From Lagopus muta (Eukaryota; Chordata; Aves; Galliformes; Phasianidae): a DNA stretch of 64,000 nucleotides. Positions 41,056-51,592 of this stretch are shown here, in pieces. The stretch spans positions 21,055,001-21,119,000 of the forward strand of contig NC_064437.1 in NCBI RefSeq assembly GCF_023343835.1. The letters run 5' to 3'. Under the pieces are notes generated by a model. The model saw nothing but the letters and a program-made list of their open reading frames with translations, was not told the origin of the DNA and did not search any database. How positions within the stretch are numbered: position 1 is the first letter of the stretch; each line of letters opens with the position of its first letter. The position numbers and the translations under genes were made by a program.

Positions 41056-44000
41056 GCCTTAAAAGAACAAACAAATGAGAAGAAATAGATTTTGAAGTTC
41101 ATCATGTGTATCCATTGGTGAGGATTTGGCCCACTGCTTTACCACCTATTTTACCATCTATTTGCTTCTGGCAATTGTATACGTCAGTGACTAAAGCATA
41201 TTTCCAGACTATTTATATGATGTGTATGTCTTTGTAATGTTATAATATGACTCAAAAATATGTGATAAATTGAAGGATTGGGCTCTCCCCTCTTCCCTCC
41301 CCCACCTTGTCTGATTCTTGTCGTCCCGGTCGTTATCTCCTTATTTCTGAGATTTTTCTCTCTCCACCGAGCTCTTGGAAATTTCATAGCTGCTGGATAG
41401 ATGCTATTGCCATATGACATGTTCAACCTTTAAAACAAATAATTTACTTTGAAAGTTGAACACTGTTAGAGTGATTAATTAGAGTGTTTACCACCAAGTT
41501 CTTCAAGCCTAAAATTGCTGTCATACTCTAAAACATACAAGTGTAATAAAATTATGCTTATTTGCAAGGTCTCTAAAATGGACGGTATGGTTTCTCTGGC
41601 TTCTCATTCCTGTAGAAGCCTGTATGGATGGGTAGTTTGCAAAATAGCACTCTCTGCTTTTATCTGACAGCTGCACTTGAAACAAGTAACAGACATCCAC
41701 TGCATTGTTACCTGCCACTCCTATTTGTGTTTCTGTGGACAAGAATATCAGATCGGCAAACTCTGGTGGCCAAGCCACACAGGCAGAAAAGAAGCAAGCC
41801 AGACAGGGTAAGAAGTGTTCCCCAAGCCCCAGAGCAGGGAAGTGGCACCAAAGCAGCAGCCCTTCTGTGCCAAGACAGCTTGAGTCCATGTGGAGGGGGA
41901 CACCAGATGAAAGGAAAACAGCATTCAAACAGCTGTTTCCTCCTGGCTGCGACAGTGCTACCCAAAGCAATATAAACAGCTTTAGTTTACCAGTTTGAAA
42001 AGGGCTGAAAAAATGTAGAACGTTGTGGCTCCACCAGATGTGCTGCAGTGAAAAGATGCATTCAGTCAGATCTAGTCTTGGGGAGATCATTTCCTCTGCT
42101 GGAGCCCCAAAGCCCCTCCGTCACCTATCCATATGAGCAGAGCTCTTCTGCAGCACCAGAACGAGTAGACCAATAATTCCAAAACTAGATCATAAGAATG
42201 AGCCATGCCAGAGCACTCTTCTCTCTCAAGGATCCTTTTTCCTTTAGGAATTTTATTACCATTTTTTCTGTTAATCAAGTTAGACACCACCAGCCCTCTC
42301 CTAACCAATTTCAAGCATCATACAAAAAAAGAATGTTTCGCTGCCTCAAGTATTTTCATTACAGAAGAGATAGAGAGAAAAAAAGCAATGCCTTAGAAAT
42401 TGCAACCAAGACCGGGCTTTTTAATCTCATTTTTTTCTTTAAGATCAAGTCACAACTCTTGCCTCTCAACTGAAAAGGCCTTTCTGTTAACAGTGTTTTG
42501 TGATTGAATTTGATAGTAAGTTTTTAAGTCATTTAACTTGGCACCAGGCGTGGCTCTGAGCCTTAGAAACTAGTAGGCAGCTAACATCTACTGTTGGTGC
42601 TGTGACAATTTGAGATAAAAGCAGGAGAGACTTGCAGTTTTCCGAGCTAGAACAGCTATGTTCCACTGTCAAAATAAAATAAAATTACAAAGTAAAATAA
42701 TTGGTGTGATACATATTCTTGCAGCATATTTAAATAGCTACTAAGTACTTTTTAGCAGTTTGTACTTTATGTAATATCTAGAGTAGCAAAACAATGTTCT
42801 AGCTGAACATTGTTCCATATGATTTGATTTCTGCCTCCTGGTAAAGCTTCTGGATAGGTTTGGGGTTCAAAATCTCTTCTGAAATGAAGAAAGCAGTCAT
42901 TGCCTCCAACTATAAACGCTCTATTACTTCTATGGTATTTAGGACACTGAAAGAAAAGAGCCCATAGAAAAGGGCCAGGGTTTTTTAATGTCAGTGCAAG
43001 AGAATGTCATCATTTGTTTCACTTCAAATCTTTGAAAAATGAAGAATAGCCAACATTATCTCAATTATATATACCTTTAAAAAAAAAAAGCAAAATTATT
43101 CTGTAATTTCTCTAAAATTATGTAAATATTGTGCAAGAATCACAAGTAAACTAACATATAAACAGCAGAGCAAGTTTCTATCTAACTTTGGCTTACTAAT
43201 GATATTTACTTTGAGAAGATCCAACAAGGGCTAGTTTTGTGTCATAAGTATGCAGCCAATAAGCATCTGGGCAGGCAGCTAAACCAGGCGTGATAAGATT
43301 TCAGGCCAGAAAAATGCAAAATCCAACATGTAACTTCACAAACTCACCAGTTAATTTCCCTAAAAATTAAATGCTGTTGATAATCACAAAAAGTGATTTA
43401 CAACCAATTTCTGATCCATCTGTTGCACTGAACTGTAATCGCCTAAACAAAGGTGGATGCTGCTTTTTTTCTGACTAGAACTAGCATCTCGAAATGTCAC
43501 TGTAATTCTTGTCACAGTCATCTTTCATTTAGCATCAGATGAACTACTAAAGTCTCCCAGGCAATAGTTTAGAACTGCCTACAGTATTCTTCTTTGATTT
43601 TGTCTCTTTTACTACTGCTTAAAAAGACTCTTGGTTTTGTTTCTCCTGACCTCACACAAAACTTTTGTAGTATTTTTTACAAGTTCAATATCAAAGTCTT
43701 TCTTCAGGAAAAAATGAAGGAGGCTGAATTTGGACCTTCACATTACCAAAGAAACAACAACATAGTAGCAAGACACAGGCACTGTCAAAGCATTTAAAGT
43801 TGGAATTCTTCAGAGACCTTTGTAAGAGCGAGAACAGAAAAATAACTTGATGCTACTGCACCCTGTGGGACTTCATTTTTGTTTTAAACCAGAAAACATT
43901 GTTCCTGAAGAAACAGCATATTGATTTGTATAATCTCTGAGTTATCAATCACTCTTTTATCAATTGAAAGTGAATGGTATACTTTTGGTGTCAGGGAAGC

Positions 44001-45497
44001 CTTCAGAGAAATACATCTTCTGAGAGACTGCAGGCATCAAAACTTATTTGTAAAATGTTTTGTCAAGAAACACGGGGCATGTTAGTAGGAACTAGTTACA
44101 GTTTTCTGCCAGGACTACAAAACACGCGGCCATCCTAAACTACACAAAACAAAGATTTTGAAAGGTACACGGGGCAACTGCATCAGTCCGTCTCATAGTG
44201 ATAGCGAAAAAAAAGTACTGCAGAAGTCAAACTGCAAGAAAACAACTAAGAAAGCCTTCAGTATAGATGGTATTGATCAAAGGGAACGAGGCAGAGAACT
44301 GTTTTTCAGATTTCTGACTACAAGGGAGAGAGGCATTCTAAGCCAAAAGTAGTTCTTTCTTGAAGCAGAACAGTTGATTCAACACTTGAATCAAGATCAG
44401 AATTTATTTTTGTAACTCTGCCTCTCAAGACCCAAAATCTATAGTCTAGACAGTAAGTTTTGTTCCACTGTTGCTCATTATGACAGATCGTTCCCATATT
44501 TCTTTTCAGCTCTGCATTGAAGCATGTGAAATCAACAGAAAAATACTTACTATGTCCACAGCATGCACCTTTCTGAAAATGAATAACCAAAGTATCACCT
44601 GAGGTACTGTCCTCGTGTTAATTTAGATTTGTACCCTCCTCAGAAAGGACTTAGGCTTCAGTACTTGGTTTGTAGTTGTCTCACCCTCTAGTGGTAGAGA
44701 CGCCTTAGTTCTCACGGAGTAAGAAATGGGAGATTTTTTTTCCTTCAAGCTGGCTGTGCTCAATTGCCTAATTACAGCACAGAACGTAGAAATTGGTTTG
44801 GTTTTCTTTTTTTATAGAGCTGCAGATCGTTGTCTTGTAAGTGTCCATCACTTCTAACAGAGTAATACAAAATGTGCTGTCCTGCAGGCACTGAGATGAT
44901 TAAAAAGGTGTTAATGAAGGGTAGCTGTGTGCTCAGATGTACTTCTTCCGTTATGAGAATGACTGCTATTCAAACTTTCCTAGGCAACCACCATTAGTGG
45001 TAATATTATGCCACTGCCCAAAGGGTCTAATAGAAAGAGATGCTCTGCTTTCCTCTAAAAACTCAAATTCCTTATCGAATTTAATAACAGGAGGCAATAT
45101 TTTATTTGGATCCTCTGGTAAATAAAGCACATTTTTAATGAAAATAGAATGTTGGCCAGATATCTGATGAAAATTTAATGTATTCTATCCTGCTTTTGAA
45201 AAAAAATAAAAGAAACACCACAATTTTTGATAGCTTTAGCTCCCAGAGTAATTGATCTGGAGCTTTACAGGATTAGATCCTTTTAAAAGAATGGATTAAA
45301 TCCTGACGGATTTCTGTTGGAAATAGTTTTTAATGTTTTTTTTATGTGTATGGTCAGTAAACTGAGAAGACTTTGCTTTTTTCAAAGAAAATACGAGGCA
45401 TTGCCAATATTTAGTTACAAGCAGCCACTGACAGAATGGGAACTCTGGAGATGAGTCATCATTTCACAGTTAGTTCCAAGCATAATTTATTCTATTA
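41056..45497. other. Intergenic, no gene seen
   Basis: AT-rich DNA. The longest frame, 41,521-42,090 on the minus strand, has no recognisable domain, repeat or membrane pattern and no supporting splice or promoter context, so I treat it as chance. Confidence 0.6.
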
Positions 45498-46020
45498 AGA
45501 ATCATAGAATTATTAAGTTTAGAAAAAAAGCAGTTCAGCCATCAACTCATCACCACCATGCCCACTAAGCTGTGTCCCCCAGTGCCATATTTAGAATTTC
45601 CTTGGATGCCTCCAGGGACAGTGACTCCACCACTCCCTGTGCAGCCTGTTCCAATGCCTAACTACTCCTTCCGAGAAGAAATGTTTCCTAATATCCAACC
45701 TGAACTCCATGAGGCCACTACCTCTCATCCTATCACCTGGGAAAAGAGGCCAATCCCCACTTCGCTACCACGTCTTTTCAGGGAGTTGTAGAGAGTGATA
45801 AGGTCTCCCCTGAGCCTGTTCTCCATACTGAAAGATCTCAGTGCCCTCATCAAGAATGTCTTTTGTCTGTTTTTGCTCCAGCTCAGGAGAGCCAAGGGTC
45901 CCATCACCAGTGCTCCATTCAATAAAACTCGGCAAGAGGGCAGTGTGTGGCTAACATAAGAGCTCCACCAGTAGCAAAGGCTACTCAGCAGCTCGTTGCA
46001 GTGCAAACTGAAAATGGAAC
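45498..46020 (-). mobile_element. CR1 LINE 3' fragment, antisense
   Basis: It begins with AGAATCATAGAATTATTAAG, the reverse complement of the usual CR1 terminus (ATTCTATGATTCT). It continues with the standard CR1 3' UTR signature on this strand: CACCACCATGCCCACTAA, GCAGCCTGTTCCAATGCC, CCTAATATCCAACCTGAA and GATAAGGTCTCCCCTGAGCC. The element is therefore in minus orientation. Its 5'-truncated end is at about 45,950-46,020, where similarity fades. It lies about 0.6 kb upstream of the HSF-like gene. Confidence 0.92.
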
Positions 46021-46440
46021 ATTAGATGTTAGGATAAGAAATCTGAGCATACTTCTCAAATCAAACATCCATATGCCAAGATGAAGATGGTAACATCCTG
46101 TTAAATCTGAACCAGAAATTGGCAAGCATACTGGTTTCAAAGAGGTACTGCTTAATCAACAGCTTAGACTACAGAAATGAGAGATCTTCAGTAAAAACTG
46201 AAAGCTTATCAAGTTTGCATAAAGTTGTCTAGAAGCAGATCAAAGAGGGAGCACTAGCTCTAGAAAGGTTCACAGGCAGAAACTAAGTCCCTACAGAAAT
46301 GTGCCCAACAAAGATATTAATGAATAAGTCTTCCTTTGGGAAATTATAAATATCTGTTTGCCTATTGGTTTAGGCAGCATAAACATCTGGAATCATATTT
46401 CCTTAATTAGCAAGTATGTCACTGCCACATTTTGCTAGCA

Positions 46441-46652
46441 GTCACCTGTCTGTGATGTCACTGTGGTGCAGCACAGTCACTATAGTGATGTTTCTGAATG
46501 TCCCAGTCCTCTCTTGGCTCCCCACACCACGGGAGCCACGTGCTTCATCCTGCTGATGGCAGGACAAACCTCATAGTCTGGAGAAACACAGACAGAAATT
46601 CCTGAGTGAAGAATTAATCATTAAATTAATCATTAAATAATTAAACATTAAA
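46441..46652 (+). promoter_or_regulatory. Putative promoter/5' UTR of the HSFY-like gene
   Basis: Upstream of the ATG at 46,653 are a CRE-like TGATGTCA (46,453-46,460, one base from TGACGTCA), a perfect 12-bp palindrome TCACTATAGTGA (46,477-46,488), an E-box CACGTG (46,537-46,542) and an AT-rich 12-bp tandem repeat of the form AATTAATCATTA (46,612-46,635) next to the start. No clear TATA box or CpG island is visible. CRE-like sites are common in promoters active in the testis, which would fit the family, but this is inference. Confidence 0.35.
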
Positions 46653-47165
46653 ATGGAGATATCTTTATCAGAAACACCAAGTGTTTCTGTTTTGGACATT
46701 GACTCGGCAGCCTCAGCTTTTTCTGTCCTTCAAGTACATGGTAAAGCAGATGCTCAGGATGCTGCCTTAGGATCTATAAAAGCAGAAAACACTTCTCAAC
46801 GTTCATGTGAGGAAGCTTCCTCAAAAAAACTACCTCTTAATCTCTCTGAAAAGTGCTCTGGCAAAGCCAATGACTTTGCATCCTTCTCCTTTCTGAAAAA
46901 ACTCTGGGAAATTGTTGAAAGCAAGTACTTTCAGTCCATTTCGTGGGCTGATGATGGAAACTCTATAGTGATTGAGGAAACACTCTTCAAAAGGGAAGTG
47001 CTGGCAAGGAGAGGATGTCTGCAAATTTTCAGCATTGGCAGCATGAAAACTTTCATTCGTCAGCTTCATCTTCACGGATTCTTCATTATGGAAGGAGATT
47101 TGCCAAGATCTGCTTCACGTGCTAAATTCCAAGCAGACGAAGCAGCAGTTTCCACTTCTAGCAAG
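46653..47165 (+). CDS. HSFY/HSFX-like heat-shock factor family protein, exon 1
   Basis: Encodes residues 1-171 of a predicted 291-residue protein. The start ATG has a good context (A at -3, G at +4). Residues 1-75 are acidic/serine-rich and unlike anything I know. Residues about 78-150 form the first part of an HSF-type winged-helix DNA-binding domain: FLKKLWEIVES (helix 1), QSISWADDGNSIVIEE (the conserved Trp strand), and MKTFIRQLHLHGF, matching the HSF recognition helix signature SFVRQLNLYGF. The nearest family in memory is HSFY/HSFX (mammalian sex-linked germ-cell HSFs) rather than the stress factors HSF1-4. The exon ends AAG|GTACAT at 47,165 in phase 0, at the same point as in mammalian HSFY (after a Ser-Lys). 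It is not disrupted, and its role is presumably as a nuclear DNA-binding regulator. Confidence 0.88.
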
Positions 47166-48092
47166 GTACATAGTCCACCTAGGGTCCCCCTACCCGTGAA
47201 ATACTCTTGGGACTAGTGGGATTGGGGATTGGTGGTCACTCAGTATAAATAAGATGCCTGAAAGTTGGTGGTATTTGGGTTTCTAAACCAACTGTTATGC
47301 TTTTGAAAATATTACATTTCTCTGCTGCTCTCAAATGGCAAGAGTTTAAGCAAGGGTAGTTACTACAATGGCTGCTCTGAAAGTAATGTCTCCCACTGAA
47401 TTATGTTGCCCCGTAGTGTCAGAAGTGGGTTTACATGGTATGGCAATAGAGGATGAACCTCCCACCCTGATATTCCATTAAGCTTTCTTGTTATGTGACA
47501 CATAACAGTAGACGGGCAGTCTGACAAAATGGCATCTGACATGGACATGTATACGAAGCAATAGTGTGGCATTGAGTTCTTAAAGGCTGAAAAAATGGTT
47601 CCCCTTGACATTCATGGACACTTGCTCAACTTTTATGGAGACCAAACGCTGGATGTCAGCATAGCGTGTTGGTGGATGGTGTGTTTCAGCAGTGGCAACA
47701 GAGACATGAATGAAGGCCTGGTTCTGGACAGCTGTGCAGATCTCCCCAAGCGTGGCACTCAGGCTCTTGTTCATCTCAGGAAAAAAATGCACCAATAATG
47801 GTGGTGGCTGTGTTGAAAGAGCGTTTTGTAGCTGAGATTTATTCTATCAAATAGTTTTATTGTGCTTTATATCTGTTGTGGTTTCCAATGAAATAAACAG
47901 GAGGCATTACTTTCAGAGACCTTGTACTTAACAGAACTGTACCATAACATTTTATTCGCAGGTATTCATGTCTAAAATGCCCCTGAGAGTCCTCTCTGCT
48001 TGTTTCTGAGGTTCTAATTACTAGTTATTGTGTCTTTGTCTTTTCCAACCTTGTAATGGTGGTGAGTAAATTTTCTCCTTTGCATTTTGTAG
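47166..48092 (+). other. Intron of the HSFY-like gene
   Basis: A 927-bp GT-AG intron. The donor is AAG|GTACAT and the acceptor TGCATTTTGTAG|TTTCTC. Both sides are phase 0, and joining them gives an uninterrupted HSFY-like sequence. About 60% of the intron is the mariner-derived element at 47,370-47,922. Confidence 0.85.
47370..47922 (+). mobile_element. Non-autonomous mariner element (Galluhop/Mariner1_GG-like)
   Basis: Terminal inverted repeats are GGCTGCTCTGAAAGTAATG at the left and CATTACTTTCAGAGACC at the right, flanking about 550 bp. The interior retains a decayed N-terminal mariner transposase segment (for example YGDQTLDVS and VCFSSGNRDMN in the plus frame near 47,630-47,710), but no full transposase. 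It is too short to encode one, so it was mobilised in trans. The terminus and the GGAGGCATTACTTTC end match the chicken Galluhop family as I recall it, which supports a galliform source. Confidence 0.85.
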
Positions 48093-48455
48093 TTTCTCTA
48101 CTATTACAACCCCTATTTCAAGAGAGATTATCCCCATCTGCTAAGAAGATTCAAGCGTAGTGCTGGTATAAAAAAGAGAGCATCAGGTGCATTCTTGATG
48201 AACCTGGATTTGAAGGAGGGCCACCTGAGCAGAAGCCCTCTGAAGAAAAAAGCAGGCCCTGCTGCGTCAGTGGGCACTGAGCTCCCTGGTAGCATCCACA
48301 ATGCTGTTCTTGCTTCATCTGCTACTTCTCTGAATCACATGGAGTCTTCTATACCAAACAGCCCTTTTCTACCAGGGCTGGGACCGGATACTGGAGCTGC
48401 AGGTGATGGGGTTGGACGTCAACACAATTTATTCTTCAGAAAGTATAGATGCTAA
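48093..48455 (+). CDS. HSFY/HSFX-like heat-shock factor family protein, exon 2
   Basis: Encodes residues 172-291. It opens with FLYYYNPYFKRDYPHLLRRF, which closely parallels the HSFY motif of the form FYYNPNFKRGYPQLL that completes the DNA-binding domain. A basic stretch at residues 189-200 (RRFKRSAGIKKR) and LKKK at 221-224 could serve as nuclear localisation signals. The remaining tail is Ser/Gly/Pro-rich with no recognisable domain. There is no heptad-repeat oligomerisation region (HR-A/B) like that of HSF1-4. The total of 291 residues is shorter than human HSFY (about 400, from memory), the difference being in the C-terminal tail. The frame is open to TAA at 48,453-48,455. A degenerating retrogene is unlikely, because the conserved intron is present. 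Confidence 0.87.
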   Translation, partial: FLYYYNPYFKRDYPHLLRRFKRSAGIKKRASGAFLMNLDLKEGHLSRSPLKKKAGPAASVGTELPGSIHNAVLASSATSLNHMESSIPNSPFLPGLGPDTGAAGDGVGRQHNLFFRKYRC

Positions 48456-48482
48456 GTATCAAGTGAATATAGCAGTTCCAAA

Positions 48483-48488
48483 AATAAA
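48483..48488 (+). terminator. Polyadenylation signal AATAAA of the HSFY-like gene
   Basis: A canonical AATAAA starts 28 nt after the stop codon. It is followed by a T-rich stretch and TTGTCCTGTCCTGTTACTT, a plausible downstream U/GU element. It implies a very short 3' UTR. Confidence 0.55.
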
Positions 48489-51400
48489 TTTTCTGAATAT
48501 TTTCCAGTTGTCCTGTCCTGTTACTTCAGTTTGACAGTTACTCTCCCTGTGCCCAAGGACGGGGGCATGTCTTCAGGCAGTTTTCATTTCTCTGATCCTT
48601 TAAAACAACCATTGTTATCCCTGCCCTCTAGGTTTTAGAAGACCTGCTAAATGCTACGCAGGCACTGTTTGAAGCAAGTCTGGTCCAAGGAATGATGCAA
48701 GCACAGGGCATGCCAGTGGGCAGCTGGAGCTGTCTGAAATGCCTGATCCCCTTCCTTCTCTGCCCTTCCTCTCTGGGTAGATGCCATGATGGCAACAGGG
48801 ACAGGAGGCCTCTGATGAGCCATTCAGCTTGTGAGGGTCCCTGGTGGTCACTGAGGTAAATTTAGCTACCTATGAGCAACACGTGCCTGGCACTGCCCTT
48901 CTGCTTACCAATCTGACCTCAGTGAGATTCTTGCAAATGAGTGGCTTCCAGCTGTGGGCAGCTTTTTGGTGCAAACATTCGTTTAATCCTGCTCCAACAT
49001 AAGAGAGGTGAGCACTGATACCACACAGATGGGTGCTTTAGAAATATCAATAAAAAAAAATAATTAACCAAGGGCATTTGAGCTGCTTGTGTCAAAACTT
49101 CCAACATTCAGAACCCCAGTCATCATGATTCTGGCTGATTTAAACTATACAAGAGTTAGCCTGTAGCCAAACTAATCCTTGCTTTGCATTCTGCAGAGCC
49201 ACATTGCTGAGCACAACCAAGCATGGCTGTAGACCAAGACAGCTGAGCAACTGCTAATCAAATGAGCCAGAGGCCTTTGGCCGTATTTTAGAGGAGGATG
49301 TATAAAGTACAAAACCACAGGAAGCAGTAGCTTACTTGCCAGTGTGCTAGCACATTTGCTAAAGCTGTTGTTTTACTATTCTTAAAAAGCTCTTAAAAAT
49401 CTTAATTCTTACTTGCATGGTGATGCTGATATTCAGATACAGTTCTACTATGTCACATGAGAATGCATTTTTTCTTTTTTCTTTTTAATTAAGTATAGAT
49501 AATTGTGCATTGTTATAATAGTCCATATTCCCCACTACAATGCTCCATTTCCTTTGTTCTTTGGAACTCGGCCTGACCTTGGCCAATTGGACTTCTTTTT
49601 TCACACCAGTACATGATAAATATTTCTGAAGATAAAATACAGAAAACTACAGCATTTTTATACATCCTGAAATTCTGCTGGCAAATGAGAACTCTTTCTA
49701 GTGGAGCAAATAAAAGTTTGCATCACAGCTATAGGACTGTGGAGCATCCATAAGAAGCTTGACATTTTTTATGGCTGCTCCAGACGCCCACGTCAGAACA
49801 ACTAAGCAGGAATTGGAACAATGTGAAGAATCACTAAATCTAGAGAGCCCACATTATAGACTTAGAAGGCAATATGGATTTAACAGCCCATGCAGCACAT
49901 GATGCCAACACTACTATTTTAATTCCCAGTATTCTGTAGTATGTATACAGCTATCATCCAGGTCTTCAGAAACACTTCTGGAGAAAGCAAGCCTTCAGAG
50001 CATAACTGAAGGTCACAGAACCCAAAGTTTAGGCTCATACTGAATCTCTGACTTCGAAGCCAGAGTCTAACCTATTACCACACAGCTGGATGCAGTCGTT
50101 TCTGGCTATGTCTGAAATTGTGCAGCCACGTTGTCACACCATGTGATCTAGGGTGCAAATTCTGCCTTAGGTAAAACTAGTTCACTTAACCTACTGCCCT
50201 ACTTGCTGAATACTTTCTCAATTTTCCTGTGTAGTTTAAAAGTGTCTAATAAAAATGTTTTACTTAATGTTTCCTCATATATAAGTCTCAAAGCTTAGAT
50301 AATGGGAACCAGATGACAATAGCACATACAAGCGAACTCATTTTGTAGATACGAAGTAGCTTTTGGAAAAGTGATTGAATTCTTGTGAGTGGGATGGGTT
50401 TAATTACGCCACAGACTTTGATCCTGTTTGCAATTCCAGTGTGAATTTGGGCAAAGCTTTACTGAAGTGATACAGTTACTGGCAAATTTAAAATAGGAAA
50501 AAGTGTTTCAAGATTCACAGCTGCAGCTGGAGGTCTCTGAGGAAAGAAGATGCTATAAGATAGGTGCTTAGAGCACATATGTTGTACCTGTGTATCAGAC
50601 TCCCTCCTTTACTTTCTGCAGTCTACACAGTGAGTATTCCAGTCAAGTAAGTCCATCAGAGAAGAACAGTGCAGTATCAGTGCACAGGGAACAAGCCATA
50701 TAAAAGTTCAATATTATGCACTAATTTTAAGCATGTTTGATACATTTGCTATTGTACTAAGCATGTAAAAATATCCACATACTGGATTTCACTTTCAATA
50801 ATGTCGAATTAATGATAATAGATGTACTGTAGCAACAGAATAGAAACACCCACATGCACGGGAGAGGTCTTCCAGCATCAGTGAGAGGACTGAAACAATT
50901 CCCTGCCTTTCAGAGCAGTAGACAGACACCTGATTAGTGCCTGTTGCACTGCTGCCTTTCATGAGCTACTGAACTTGAGGATTGCTGCAAGCAATGTTGA
51001 ATAATTCCAATCATTTTCTTTCTCTGTGTAACAGCAGACACTCACCTATGATCTTATTTCCCTTCCAAACAATACATAATGCAAAACCAGGATGAGGATC
51101 TGCTGATTGGAGTCTATAGGCCTGCTTGTCATGAAAGTTGCTCAAGTGTAATCACTGCCTAACTTGATTAATGACAGGAGTGGCATTGGTATGTGTACGG
51201 TCACAGTTAGCTGACATTACCACAAAGGAACTTGCACACTGGACAGGACTATCTTCTGCAGAGCTGAGCCTCTGAACACTTCCACTCCTTACTCACCATC
51301 ACCTGAATTCAAGCATACAGCACTTCTTCCTGGGGAAGTCAGATATTTACCTGTTTGAGTTTCCTGTCATTATCATATCAGATCACAGAGGATTCGAGTT

Positions 51401-51550
51401 TACCTTGTACTAGGGTCAGAATAATTCTGCACATATTCTCAACTTCATCTGTATGTGACAGTGTAAGTAGAATGTTACAAAATATACTCTCCATGGCCAC
51501 AGCTTCTAACATGAATAACAGGTCAGTTATCCAAATGCTTTTACACAGGG

Positions 51551-51592
51551 AAAAAAAAAAAAGAAAAAAAGAAAAAAAGGAAAAAAAATAAA
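51551..51592. repeat. A-rich (AAAAAAAG)n low-complexity tract
   Basis: Runs of 7-12 A are separated by single or paired G over about 40 bp. The Lys/Phe-rich open frames across it are artefacts. Confidence 0.9.

Noticed and set aside
41521-42090. 189-codon minus-strand open frame
   Set aside because: No recognisable domain, signal or splice context; plus-strand frames of similar quality overlap it. Treated as chance.
45558-46006. Open frames in the region upstream of the HSF-like gene
   Set aside because: They lie inside an antisense CR1 3' UTR and are not coding.
47363-47798. Open frames within the HSFY-like intron
   Set aside because: They are parts of the degenerate mariner element; the transposase is incomplete.
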